Assembly (NCBI GenBank): GCA_910578145.1
Contig: CAJTPJ010000004.1
Location: 88,140 to 152,139 of the forward strand
DNA length: 64,000 nucleotides
Reading direction: 5' to 3'
From: an uncultured Christensenella sp.
GTDB lineage: Bacteria > Bacillota > Clostridia > Christensenellales > Borkfalkiaceae
Position numbers and translations under genes: made by a program. The notes under the pieces are model-generated. The model was not told the DNA's origin. It searched no databases and saw nothing but the letters and a program-made list of their open reading frames with translations. Shown one piece after another: positions 52,350 to 61,851 of this stretch (position 1 is the first letter of the stretch; each line of letters begins with the position of its first letter).

Positions 52350-52363
52350 TATCAACTTTAAAA

Positions 52364-52396
52364 GCGCGCCCTTTAAAAAGGCGCGCTTTTAAAGTT
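52364..52396. terminator. Hairpin upstream of the kinase promoter
   Basis: TTTAAAAGCGCGCC/GGCGCGCTTTTAAA long palindrome with A- and T-rich arms; separates the kinase gene from the upstream GH3 operon. Confidence 0.65.
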
Positions 52397-52549
52397 GTTT
52401 TTCCAATTACACCCCATAATATGCTTTATTTATTGGCAAAAAAAACTTATCAATATTGTAATTTCGGTTATCCGTGTTACGGTTTAACGGAGTTTATTCA
52501 GCCACGATTAATACCGTTCATATTTTCTTTTTAGACGGCGAACGGTAAA

Positions 52550-52578
52550 GGGCGGAGTCAAAATTGACTCCGCCCGTA
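52550..52578 (-). terminator. Terminator of the GH3 (3) operon
   Basis: GGGCGGAGTCAA/TTGACTCCGCCC perfect hairpin, T-rich on both sides. The remainder of 52397-52644 holds no gene. Confidence 0.82.
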
Positions 52579-52644
52579 TTTTATTTAAGAAACTTTTCTA
52601 AATTTCTTGAAACTGATAGTTCCACCGTATTGCCGATAACGAAG

Positions 52645-55600
52645 TTATTCAGCCGTATCCGGCGTTTGGTTATTGCTTTCTATCGCTTTCTGCTTTTTTA
52701 ACGCCTTTTTTATTGCAAAGTATCCCCAAACGGGAATTGCTGCAACCACGGCGCAATCTATTACGATTAGCGCTATAAGCCAAAGTTCCATTTTATAACC
52801 TAAAACTTCGGCGTTGACCGAGTTGCTGTTGGCAACGGCGTATAAAATATTATGGGAAGCCTTGCGTAATACGTACATATCTTCGGGATTGGATTCGCTT
52901 GAATCGTTCCAACGCTCGGGGCGCGTAGAAGTAAGTATTAAATCGTTACCCGCGTATATGGCTTGTTTAGCGGGCATAAGCGAACCTACCGTGATATAGT
53001 CGCTTATTACGACGCCCTTAAAGCCCCATTCATCACGAAGTATGGTAGTAAGCAGACGATAGTCGCCGCCCGTCCAACGCGTGCCTATACGGTTGAAAGA
53101 CGACATCATACCCGTAGAGCCCTTAAAGCCCTGAATAAGATTATCCTCTATATCTTTAGTAGCTTTTGCCGAGAAAGCGGGGTCGTCGTTGCCCTTAACC
53201 GCAATTTCAAAAGGTTTTAAATAAATTTCCCTCAACGATTGCTCGGTAAGATAGGTTGCAACGCCCTGACGGTTAGTTTCCTGGTCGTTTACGGCAAAGT
53301 GTTTAAGGTCGGTATAAACGCCCTTGCTGCCCGCGCCGTTAATAACGTTTACAGCCATTTTGCCCGAAAGAATAGGGTCTTCGGAATAATACTCGTAGTT
53401 TCTGCCGGAGAAAGGCGAACGGTGAATATTTACTGCGGGAGCATACCAGCCCGTATAAGGAAGCCCGTTGCCGCCTTCGTCGCCGTACAAGCCCGATTCG
53501 CCGACCAACTGACCCATTCTGTAAGCTAAGTCTTTATTGAAATTAGAAGCTATTACTATTTCGCACGCAAAGCTCGGGTTGCCCTTATAATGCTCGGAAA
53601 GTCCGGGCATAAAGTTTACAAACCCTACGGGACCGTCGGAGTCGTTAGTAAGGTTTTTACCGATAGACATTATCGCTTCCGTCTGGAACGCACCGTAGTT
53701 TGCCAGCTTAACCATATCGTTATAAGTAAGCTGGTCCAATAACTCTTTCCACTCAGGAGCGCCGTAATCTAATCCGTGCAACTCGCGAAGCATTATATCG
53801 TTTTTAGCGCCCGTTATCAAAGAATAACCGTCTTTTTTAACTTCTTCCGCAACTTCGCTATTGTTGTGGCTTCTGTCGTCAAGCGCCGCTTTTTCTCCGT
53901 CAAGATACGTTCTTGCTTTGGCGTCGCTCGCCTTGGGGAAAGTAGCTTCAAAATCCGCGCGGGACATACCCTTGCGTTCGTACTCTTCGCCGCCTACGCT
54001 AAACACTACGTCCGAAAGTCTGTAATCTGCGCTAAGGAATTTACCCTTGTCTTCCGCGCTCATAGTTTCCTCGGTATAAATGTTTGCAACGGGCTTGCCC
54101 GATTTAGGGTCTTCGGTATATTTAACCGCGTTTGTCGCTGCAAGTTCTACCGTCTGTTTGGAATAAACGTTTTCCTTATCGTCAACGTGCGAGTTTTTAG
54201 CCGCGTAAAACGTGTAATCACCCGCTTCGACTTCATATCCGAAATGTCCGTTTGCGTTAGCGTCGTTATAATCGTACGAAGCCAAATCATACAAATCTAC
54301 GTGGAAATTAACGGTAGCTTTGCTTTCTTCGCCCGAAGTTTTTAAAATATCCGTTTTTGCATAATCTACAAGCTGTACGCGCGATTTTTCAATACCGCCG
54401 TATGTATAGGGCAGAGTAACGTATAACTGTACTACTTCCTTGCCCTCTTCGTTGCCTACGTTTGCAACGTCCACTTTAATATCGTAGCCCGTAACCTTGC
54501 CGTTTTCTTTGGTTTCGGTAACGGTCATTTCCTGCGTGAACGTAGTATACGAAAGCCCGTAACCGAAAGGATAAATTACGTTTTCTTCGTACCAATCGAA
54601 GTTGCCGTTTCTTACCCCCTCTTCGTACGCGCGGGTTTCGTAATAGCGGTAACCGACGTATACGCCCTCTTCGTACGCAACCATATAATCGGTTGCATCG
54701 GAGCCGTTTTCGGTAAACGCCGCGGACTGTCCCGCCTGCGAATTATCTCCGAAGTTTTGCCACGTAGGGTCTTTGGTAAAATCTCTTGCGTAAATATCCG
54801 CCGTCTTGCCGGAAGGCGTCACGTCACCGTTTAAAAGCGAACCGATAGCTTCCGCGCCCGAAATGCCGGGGCCGCCTATCCACACAACCGAGTCGATACG
54901 CTGATTATAGCCTACGGTGTTGTTATATTCCGCAATAAAATCAAGCTGGAACGAAGTTAACGTGTTTAACAATACTACAACGTTATCAAACCTTGACGTT
55001 ACCATATCCAACATATCGTACTCGTTTTTATCGAGTTGCAGATAGTGATGGTTTTCCAATCCGCCGTTTTTAACGTTTTGCTCGCGCGGCAAGTCAAAGC
55101 CTTCGCCGCCGATACGGGATATAACTACTATAGCCGCGTCGTTATACTCTTTAAAACTTGCCTTAACTTCGCTAGTGTACTTATCAACGGGCGTTTCGCC
55201 TATATCCAGCGTAGGCGCCGATGAAGAGCCTTCGGAAAGTACGGGGTTGGTGCTTCTTTTAGCGCCCGCCGCGCCGCTTTCGTAAAACTTTTTCAACGTT
55301 TCGTTATAACGGAAACCGCCCGCTTCCAAACCGTCGAAAATGGTTTTTGCGCCGCTGCTGCCGCCCGAACCCGAGCCCGAGCCCGAAAGAACTATGTCTA
55401 CGGAGTTGTGCCCAAACACGCTTACCTTAGCGCCTTTTGCCAGAGGAAGCGATTTTTTGTCTTTTTCGATTTCCTCGTTTAAAAGAAGAACCGCGCCCTC
55501 CTGCTCTATCTGAACGTTTAACTTATTGCCCGCTTCCAACACGTCCGCTTTGGATTTGTATTCGCTTTTATACTTTACTTCCACGGTGGGGTCGAGTATG

Positions 55601-55752
55601 GGGCGTTTACCGCCGAGAACTGTATTGCATATAGAACGGTAAGTGCCTATCGTAAGGCAGTTCGTAACGATTAAAACCGTTAGAACTACTATCGAAACGA
55701 AAAACCACACTCTTCCGCCAAGTGATTTAAAAATTGCTTTAATTTGTTTCAT
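52645..55752 (-). CDS. Membrane-tethered GH3 glycosidase with permuted domain order (3)
   Basis: 1035 residues with the same plan as the 989-residue enzyme: N-terminal helix (about 12-35), alpha/beta sandwich (EQEGAVLLLNEEIEKDKKSL), Fn3-like domain (PFGYGLSYTTFTQEM), TIM barrel (KHFAVNDQETNR, GRNYEYYSEDP, nucleophile Asp in GVVISDYITV) and C-terminal helix (LWLIALIVIDCAVVAAIPV). A Gly/Ser-rich run, SGSGSGSGGSSG, sits in the sandwich loop. It starts 21 bases after the InlB-repeat lipoprotein gene, so the two are one operon. Outer-face exo-glycosidase by inference. Confidence 0.92.
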   Translation of the reverse strand: MKQIKAIFKSLGGRVWFFVSIVVLTVLIVTNCLTIGTYRSICNTVLGGKRPILDPTVEVKYKSEYKSKADVLEAGNKLNVQIEQEGAVLLLNEEIEKDKKSLPLAKGAKVSVFGHNSVDIVLSGSGSGSGGSSGAKTIFDGLEAGGFRYNETLKKFYESGAAGAKRSTNPVLSEGSSSAPTLDIGETPVDKYTSEVKASFKEYNDAAIVVISRIGGEGFDLPREQNVKNGGLENHHYLQLDKNEYDMLDMVTSRFDNVVVLLNTLTSFQLDFIAEYNNTVGYNQRIDSVVWIGGPGISGAEAIGSLLNGDVTPSGKTADIYARDFTKDPTWQNFGDNSQAGQSAAFTENGSDATDYMVAYEEGVYVGYRYYETRAYEEGVRNGNFDWYEENVIYPFGYGLSYTTFTQEMTVTETKENGKVTGYDIKVDVANVGNEEGKEVVQLYVTLPYTYGGIEKSRVQLVDYAKTDILKTSGEESKATVNFHVDLYDLASYDYNDANANGHFGYEVEAGDYTFYAAKNSHVDDKENVYSKQTVELAATNAVKYTEDPKSGKPVANIYTEETMSAEDKGKFLSADYRLSDVVFSVGGEEYERKGMSRADFEATFPKASDAKARTYLDGEKAALDDRSHNNSEVAEEVKKDGYSLITGAKNDIMLRELHGLDYGAPEWKELLDQLTYNDMVKLANYGAFQTEAIMSIGKNLTNDSDGPVGFVNFMPGLSEHYKGNPSFACEIVIASNFNKDLAYRMGQLVGESGLYGDEGGNGLPYTGWYAPAVNIHRSPFSGRNYEYYSEDPILSGKMAVNVINGAGSKGVYTDLKHFAVNDQETNRQGVATYLTEQSLREIYLKPFEIAVKGNDDPAFSAKATKDIEDNLIQGFKGSTGMMSSFNRIGTRWTGGDYRLLTTILRDEWGFKGVVISDYITVGSLMPAKQAIYAGNDLILTSTRPERWNDSSESNPEDMYVLRKASHNILYAVANSNSVNAEVLGYKMELWLIALIVIDCAVVAAIPVWGYFAIKKALKKQKAIESNNQTPDTAE

Positions 55753-55773
55753 TATTATCCTCCGAACGCCTTG

Positions 55774-57450
55774 TTAATTCTTTTTGTCCAGATTGTCGTA
55801 TACGGGGTTCCAATAAAGTTTACCGGTACCGCCGTACGAAATGCGGATATAGTCCGTCATAGGCGCAACGGAAGTGAGTACGCCGCCGAACGCAGTGTTG
55901 TCGTTTCTGGGAATCATAGTAATCGTATGCTTACCCGCGGAGAGCTTAAGCCCCGTTATAAGGGTATATTCGCTGAACCCGCTCTTGAACTGTCCGCTTA
56001 CTTCCGCGTCCGGTCCGCCTACGTTGGCGGGCGTATAGTTGAGAGGAACGCCGTCAAGCGCAACTTCGTACGCGTTTTCGCCCGTGGGGCCGAACAGCAT
56101 ATAGTTTGCCTGACCGGGCTCGCCGGCAAGTTCAACACCCCAATTTGCAATGAGCGACGCGCCGTTAATCTCTTCGGTTGCGTAGAACTCGAATACGAGT
56201 CCACTGCCCTTTGCGTATTGGTAAGTAACGTAAAAACCTTTATGGTCGGGTCTTTGCGAGTTCATAGGATAATTGTCCACGCGCACGCCGTCTACGTCGG
56301 CGCCCGTTATGCAGGCGTTACCAAGCGCGCCGCCGGAGAATCCGGGCCAAGTAATAGTGGGGTCTATTACGGTATACTCCGCGTCGAATATATCGGTATA
56401 AACGTCGTTAGACTTCCAATGCGCGTAATAGTTAGCGCCGCTGTCTTCCGCGATTAAGGGGAAATCTACCTTAACGCCGTTATTGGTTGCAAGCGTGTAC
56501 CAGCCTTCAAAGGTATAACCTTCGCGCACGGGGTTGCTTGCAGGAGCGGTTAACGTATCCTGATAATAGAATTTTTTACTTTCGTAAACCGCCATATCGT
56601 TATTCCCGCTTACGGGATTATCGAAATAGTTATAACGGAATGACGCTGTGTACTCGGTCTTTTCCCAAACGGCGTACAACGTACAACTTTCGGTAGGAGT
56701 ATAGGGGAACTTGCTGATTTTTATAACGTCCTCGTCCAAAGGTTGTGCTTGAGGGTTAAGCGAATAACCTACTAGCGTATAGCCCTTTCGGGTTGCCTTA
56801 TTTGCGTTACTTTTACTTATTTTTTCGCCTTGCTCAATTTCGTACTCGGCTTTTTCACCCGTGCCGTTGTTGTAATCAAGCACTACGTCGTAAACTACAG
56901 CATTTTCATCGCGCCATACCGCGTAGAAGGTAACGTTGTTAATAACGTTATAAGATTGAAAATCAACGCGGGTTGAGCCGTCCGCAGTAGTTGCCCAATA
57001 GCGGAAAATAAACCCTTCCCTCGTAGGGTTAACTGCGGGAGCGGTTACTTTGCCGCCGTACTCCACGCTTGCGGTTTCATAAGTTTCGTTTGCACCGTAA
57101 TTGTAATTGAAAGTTACGGTATACGATGCTTTGACCCAATGCGCGTAAACGGTAACGTCGGAATTTGTAAGCGTGGAGATATCCACCTCCTCGCCGCCCG
57201 TTTCGGCGGTATACCAACCGTCGAACGAATATCCGTCGCGCACAGGTTCGTCCGGCAGTTTTACCGTACCGCCCTCCTTGTCCACGTAAATATAATGATT
57301 ACGAGAAACGCCGTCGTTATAATTTAAGGTAATAGTCCACTCGTCGCCGTTATCACCGTCGTTGGGTTTGCAGGCGCTGAGCGCAACAGGTAAAATCATA
57401 ACCGAGGCAAGAACGGTAGCAACTATTCTCTTTTTAATCGTTTGCTTCAT
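55774..57450 (-). CDS. InlB-type repeat lipoprotein with C-terminal carbohydrate-binding-like domain
   Basis: 558 residues. Lipobox LSAC (Cys27) anchors it. Four Listeria-Bacteroides (InlB/Flg_new) beta-grasp repeats follow (about 38-345), each with the form TREGYTFEGWYT...ADGSxVDF...TFYAVW. The last 200 residues (from FDAEYTVIDPTI) look like the CBM6/35-type domain of the smaller lipoprotein at 46000, ending in YIRISYGG. It is likely a surface glycan-binding or adhesion partner of the GH3 enzyme encoded next. Confidence 0.85.
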   Translation of the reverse strand: MKQTIKKRIVATVLASVMILPVALSACKPNDGDNGDEWTITLNYNDGVSRNHYIYVDKEGGTVKLPDEPVRDGYSFDGWYTAETGGEEVDISTLTNSDVTVYAHWVKASYTVTFNYNYGANETYETASVEYGGKVTAPAVNPTREGFIFRYWATTADGSTRVDFQSYNVINNVTFYAVWRDENAVVYDVVLDYNNGTGEKAEYEIEQGEKISKSNANKATRKGYTLVGYSLNPQAQPLDEDVIKISKFPYTPTESCTLYAVWEKTEYTASFRYNYFDNPVSGNNDMAVYESKKFYYQDTLTAPASNPVREGYTFEGWYTLATNNGVKVDFPLIAEDSGANYYAHWKSNDVYTDIFDAEYTVIDPTITWPGFSGGALGNACITGADVDGVRVDNYPMNSQRPDHKGFYVTYQYAKGSGLVFEFYATEEINGASLIANWGVELAGEPGQANYMLFGPTGENAYEVALDGVPLNYTPANVGGPDAEVSGQFKSGFSEYTLITGLKLSAGKHTITMIPRNDNTAFGGVLTSVAPMTDYIRISYGGTGKLYWNPVYDNLDKKN

Positions 57451-57478
57451 TTAAACCTCCTAAATACAATAAACATAC

Positions 57479-57501
57479 AGCCCCGAATTGCTTCGGGGCT
57501 G
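57479..57501 (-). terminator. Terminator of the GH3 (4) gene
   Basis: AGCCCCGAA/TTCGGGGCT hairpin; the minus-strand side continues GTATGTTTATTG, a moderate T tract, so some read-through to the next operon is possible. Confidence 0.7.
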
Positions 57502-57545
57502 CTGTTTGTTCAGTCTTAACCCGATAAATTATTTATCAGAGTTTA

Positions 57546-60500
57546 TCAGTTTTCCTTCTTTTTAAGAAGTTTTTTAGCTACAACTGCCGTGCATACGATA
57601 GCAAACGCACTTGCTATGGCAATTACGCTTCCCGTAGCAACGTTAGCGCCGCAACCGCCGCTCTCACCGTCGGCGCCGTTTACACCGTCAGCGCCCTTAA
57701 CTAAACCTGCGTCGATTTCGGTTCCGTTAGAAAGGGTAAGGATAAGATGTCCTTCGCTGTTGATAGTTGCGCCTACTATGCCAACGCCGTCGGCACCGTT
57801 TGCACCGTCCTGTCCGGGTTTACCGTCAGCGCCGGGTTTGCCGTCCTGTCCGGGAGTTCCGGGAGTACCGGGTTCGCCTGCAGGTCCCTGAATATAACCA
57901 AGGTCCTCGCCGTTATGATAGAGATGTCCGTCTACGATGAACCACTCTACGTCTTTAACTTCGATATAGTATTTGGTTTCGTACGTTTCGGGCGTAGGCG
58001 TGTAAACGTAGTTGTTTCTGCTTCCGCTGCGGACAATCTTGGTGTAATTGTCCTTAACGGTAATCTCGTAAACGCCTTTTACGTTGGATTTACCGTGAAT
58101 TTCACCCGTTTCCTCGTCAAACGTCAAGCCTTCGGGCAAGTCGCCTTCAATCGACCACGAATGGGCAACGTACTTGTTATTGTTTGCCGCGTTAGCTTCT
58201 CCGCCGGGCACGTAGTTTTTATCGGTAAGTACTATTGCAACGGGAGTTATAATGGAGTACTTAGGAGCCAAAGTGGGAACGGCTTTGCTTATTGCAACGC
58301 TTACGGAAATGGTTCCGCTTACGTTCATCCAGCTTTGAGTATCTTTACCTGTTACGGTTACGGAAATCTTTCCAACCTTACCAGTGGTAGGCGTACCGGA
58401 TATAACGCCTGCTTCCGAGCAAGTTAAACCTTCGGGTAAGCCGCTTGCGGTTACTATGTATTTGTCTGCTCCGCCGAATATTTCGGTAAGTTTTGCAGTA
58501 TCTACCACGGTTACGGGGGTGATTGCCTCGCCGGTTCTGCCTGTAACGACGCTGTCGCCTTTTATTGCGCTAACGTTAAGACCGTTTTTCATGGCGTTGC
58601 CGTTTACCTGCGTGTACATCATTTGCATTGCCGTAGTACGTACCCAATACCACTGCGTAGGGCTTTCGGTATCGTTGGTAGTTGCCTCAGGCGTGCCTTT
58701 TATCATTACGCCGCCTTTGCCGCCGTTAGCGGTTGCAGACCATTCGCCCGAATCTTTATTGGGTTTGCCGTTGTTCAATACGTTGCCGAGGGGCATATTA
58801 TGTCCGCGCGCCATCTGAGCCGCCGACCACATATTGTGATAGGAGCCGCCTTCGCCGCCGTACATATCGGTTACGGAGTAGCCGTCGAAGCCCCACTCGT
58901 TTTCATAAAGCTGAATCATTACCGCGTAGCTTGAAGACGAAGCGTTACCTACGTTGTTGAACGCAGACATAGTTCCGTTTAAGTTACCAAGTCTGATTGC
59001 AAGTTCCCAAGGCTTGGAGTATATAAGACGGATAGACTGTTCGGTAGCGAACGTAGCCATACCGTAACGCTGGGTTTCCTGGTCGTTGAGGAACGCGTGT
59101 TTCAAGTAAACGTGAACGCCCAAATCGGTTGCGCCCTTTATAACGTTAGCCGCTATAAGTCCGCCATGAATACCGTCCTGCGAGTAGTACTCGAAGTTAC
59201 GTCCCGAAAGAGGGTTACGGTGGTTGTTAGCCGCAGGGCCGTACCAGCCGTTGGTATCCTGAAGCATAGATTCATAACCGTTCTGCAAACCCTGCTTATA
59301 TGCAAGTTCTTTGTTCCAGGTAGAAGCTATAACTACTTCGCAAGTCCAAGTCCAGCCGCTGCCCATCTGTGCGGGGCCGTCCTTATCTTGAGTCTTAGGA
59401 AGACCTACCGAAGCTACCGCGGGGGTGCTGAACGAACCGCTTTGTCCGTGAAGAGCTAATTCTTCATAGGTAAATTGGTTCATAAACGCCGTCCACTTAG
59501 GGTTTTCGGAACCGTCTTCAAGGTACATAGGCTCGCCAAGCAAGGTGTAAGCCTGAATTCTGTCAGCGCCTACCGTCGTTGCCTGAGTCCAGTCTGCGGG
59601 TAAATCGCTATATTCCTTAGTCCAAACGTTTTTGTAGTCTTTTTCAAACGCTTCGGTAAGCGAGTTATCCAAGTCGTGGCAAGGGTCGTTGGTAGCGCCG
59701 TGCTGCTGGTGCCTTGAACTAATAGCCTTGTCTTGGAACGAGTTGTCGTCGGTAAGCAACCAAGCAAGTTTGCCCATTTGCTCTATAGCCGCGTCCTTTT
59801 TATCTTCGTCAGCGCCGATAATGTCGGTAGCTGCCGTAGCAAATTGGGTAAGGCTGAGATTGGTGGAATCTTCGTCGGTAGTTGCGCGGGTTATGTAGTG
59901 GTTGTCGCCGCTTAACGTCCAGTGATAAGCGAGAGTATTGTACATTTCCCAATTATTGCCCGACTGGCTGAAAATATTGTTGGGTGTGGAAGCGTCGCCG
60001 TCTTCGTCCCAACCCGTCAACGTCGTTGCCGCGTTAAGCTCTTTCGAGTCAACTACGGTGTGCGAATCGTCGCGTACGGAAATTACGTATTTGCCCGCTT
60101 CGAGTTCGTAGCCGTAATTTTGGTTTGTGTTTGCGTCGTTGTAGTCGAAAGCCGCAAGGTCTTTTACCGCTATTTCAACTTCAACGGTTTCTTTTGCGCC
60201 TGCTTCGATGATATCGGTCTTTTCAAAACCTACAAGGTCGCAAGCCGCTTTTTCAATACCGCCGTTGGTGTAAGGCGCCGAAGAGTAAATTTGAACTACT
60301 TCTTTGCCGGCAACCGTGCCCGTATTGGCAACTTCTACTTGAACGGTGATTTTACCGTTTTCGTTGCTTAAATCGCCCGTAATACCCTTTATGGTCTTAG
60401 TAAAGGAAGTGTAGCTTAAACCGTAACCGAAAGGATAAGCTATGGTATTTGCGTACCAAGCGTCCGCCGCGGATTTATCGTTTGCGGCAAGAGATTCGTA

Positions 60501-61643
60501 AACGGTTTCCGCATAGCGGTAGCCGAGGTATATGCCTTCTGCGTAGTCCATTGCGTTATCGCGGTCGCGGTTTACGGCAAGAGCGGACGAAGAAGGAAGT
60601 TCCATATCTACGGTTGTAGAGTTTCTGGTTCCGCTTTCACGGTCCGTCGAGCCCGTTAAAAGCATTTCCGCCTGTCCGTAGGAGCCCCAGTTGTACCAAG
60701 TGGGGTCGTACTCAAACTTAGTAAACCATTCGTCTACCAATTTACCGGAAGGGTTAATTTTACCGGTTAAAACGTCGCCCAATACGTTGAAGCCGTTCCA
60801 GCCGGGCTGACCTACCCAATACATTGCGTCTATGCCGTCGTCGTTCTTTAAGTCGCCTACTTCCATTGCGCTGGGGCCGTTAAGAAGCACGATAACCTTG
60901 TTAAAGTTCTTCTTAGCGTACGCCATAAGCTCTTTTTCGCTGTCGTTAAGCTCGAGATAGTGGTCGGTTATATCGCTATGTCCCGCAACTTTGTAAGCCG
61001 CGTTGTCGTAGAATTCCGAACCCGTTCTCGTGATAACTACTATCGCCGAATCATACTCGTTATAATTGTTTACGGATTGGAGAGTACCGCCCGTTGCAAG
61101 GCTGTTGTACTTATTCCCCGCAAACTCTACTTCGCCTGCGCCGTCTTTAACGAGCTGCATATATTTACCGTTTTCATATTTTAAATTTTTAAATTCGGCG
61201 TATATATCTTTAACTGCTTTATTGGTAACGAGATTACCGTCCTTTTCCAAACCGCCGTAAAAGTCGGTAGCGGTTTCGCTGACGTACTTACGGTCCGCTT
61301 CGTTTCTGCCGGGGCGTTTTATCGAGCCGGAACCCGCGCCGCCGTACGAAGGGTTAAGCGAATATTGTCCAAGTACGGTTACCTTTGCGCCTTTTGCAAG
61401 GGGAGCTTTGCCCGTCTTGTTTTTAAGCATTACGATGCCTTCGGCTTCGATTTGCTCGTTCAACTCACCCGACGCTTTAAGCGCGTCCGCTAACGACGAA
61501 TACTTATTCGTATACTTTTTAGTAGTAGACAAATCAGACTTCGCAAAAGCAGTAAGCGAGGTTGCGCAAATACTTACCGTCATAGTAGCAGCTACCGCAG
61601 CGGCAAGTAATTTTGCATATTTGCGTTTTGTTTTTGTTGTCAT
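57546..61643 (-). CDS. Very large secreted GH3 glycosidase with permuted order, Ig-like, collagen-like and GCG-tail segments (4)
   Basis: 1365 residues. Signal peptide (residues 1-34), alpha/beta sandwich (EGIVMLKNKTGKAPL), Fn3-like domain (PFGYGLSYTSFTKT), TIM barrel (LKHAFLNDQETQ, GRNFEYYSQDG, nucleophile Asp in GYSVTDMYGG). Two PIG-type Ig domains follow, then a collagen-like Gly-X-Y stretch (1253-1286: GPAGEPGTPGTPGQDGKPG...), a linker (TINSEGHLILTLSNGTEIDAG), more Gly-X-Y (1327-1340), GCG (1340-1342), one hydrophobic segment and KKLLKKKEN. The collagen part is probably a stalk lifting the enzyme from the surface. Confidence 0.93.
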   Translation of the reverse strand: MTTKTKRKYAKLLAAAVAATMTVSICATSLTAFAKSDLSTTKKYTNKYSSLADALKASGELNEQIEAEGIVMLKNKTGKAPLAKGAKVTVLGQYSLNPSYGGAGSGSIKRPGRNEADRKYVSETATDFYGGLEKDGNLVTNKAVKDIYAEFKNLKYENGKYMQLVKDGAGEVEFAGNKYNSLATGGTLQSVNNYNEYDSAIVVITRTGSEFYDNAAYKVAGHSDITDHYLELNDSEKELMAYAKKNFNKVIVLLNGPSAMEVGDLKNDDGIDAMYWVGQPGWNGFNVLGDVLTGKINPSGKLVDEWFTKFEYDPTWYNWGSYGQAEMLLTGSTDRESGTRNSTTVDMELPSSSALAVNRDRDNAMDYAEGIYLGYRYAETVYESLAANDKSAADAWYANTIAYPFGYGLSYTSFTKTIKGITGDLSNENGKITVQVEVANTGTVAGKEVVQIYSSAPYTNGGIEKAACDLVGFEKTDIIEAGAKETVEVEIAVKDLAAFDYNDANTNQNYGYELEAGKYVISVRDDSHTVVDSKELNAATTLTGWDEDGDASTPNNIFSQSGNNWEMYNTLAYHWTLSGDNHYITRATTDEDSTNLSLTQFATAATDIIGADEDKKDAAIEQMGKLAWLLTDDNSFQDKAISSRHQQHGATNDPCHDLDNSLTEAFEKDYKNVWTKEYSDLPADWTQATTVGADRIQAYTLLGEPMYLEDGSENPKWTAFMNQFTYEELALHGQSGSFSTPAVASVGLPKTQDKDGPAQMGSGWTWTCEVVIASTWNKELAYKQGLQNGYESMLQDTNGWYGPAANNHRNPLSGRNFEYYSQDGIHGGLIAANVIKGATDLGVHVYLKHAFLNDQETQRYGMATFATEQSIRLIYSKPWELAIRLGNLNGTMSAFNNVGNASSSSYAVMIQLYENEWGFDGYSVTDMYGGEGGSYHNMWSAAQMARGHNMPLGNVLNNGKPNKDSGEWSATANGGKGGVMIKGTPEATTNDTESPTQWYWVRTTAMQMMYTQVNGNAMKNGLNVSAIKGDSVVTGRTGEAITPVTVVDTAKLTEIFGGADKYIVTASGLPEGLTCSEAGVISGTPTTGKVGKISVTVTGKDTQSWMNVSGTISVSVAISKAVPTLAPKYSIITPVAIVLTDKNYVPGGEANAANNNKYVAHSWSIEGDLPEGLTFDEETGEIHGKSNVKGVYEITVKDNYTKIVRSGSRNNYVYTPTPETYETKYYIEVKDVEWFIVDGHLYHNGEDLGYIQGPAGEPGTPGTPGQDGKPGADGKPGQDGANGADGVGIVGATINSEGHLILTLSNGTEIDAGLVKGADGVNGADGESGGCGANVATGSVIAIASAFAIVCTAVVAKKLLKKKEN

Positions 61644-61695
61644 TTTTTTCCTCCATCATAGATTTTTACAACAATTTGGTATTACCAATAGCTAC

Positions 61696-61701
61696 ATTTT
61701 A
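61696..61701 (-). promoter_or_regulatory. -10 element of the GH3 (4) promoter
   Basis: TAAAAT on the minus strand, about 55 bases before the start codon, with no recognisable -35 at 17 bases. This is consistent with an activator-dependent promoter. Confidence 0.45.
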
Positions 61702-61777
61702 CACGATAAAAAAATTTGGAGGCGATTTTGGAATAAAATGAAGATTATTAAAACATAAATTATTTCAGTTTGGAATT

Positions 61778-61805
61778 AACGGTTGTTTTTTTGGTATAAA
61801 CGGTT
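61778..61805. promoter_or_regulatory. LytTR-type direct-repeat boxes of system 2 (candidate)
   Basis: AACGGTT occurs twice, exactly 21 bases apart, on the plus strand (TTAACGGTTG and AAACGGTTAA). The spacing fits LytTR boxes. The pair lies between the GH3 (4) gene and the terminator of system 2, some 55 bases beyond the expected -35, farther than in site 1. Confidence 0.55.
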
Positions 61806-61833
61806 AAAGGGGCGAAATTTTTTTCGCCCCTTT
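61806..61833 (-). terminator. Terminator of two-component system 2
   Basis: AAAGGGGCGAAA/TTTCGCCCCTTT hairpin just after the kinase stop codon. Confidence 0.85.
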
Positions 61834-61851
61834 AACAATTTTTGTTTGTTA

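Noticed and set aside
52302..52355. Longer start for the system 1 kinase
   Set aside because: A consensus promoter lies inside this extension and a good ribosome binding site precedes the shorter start.
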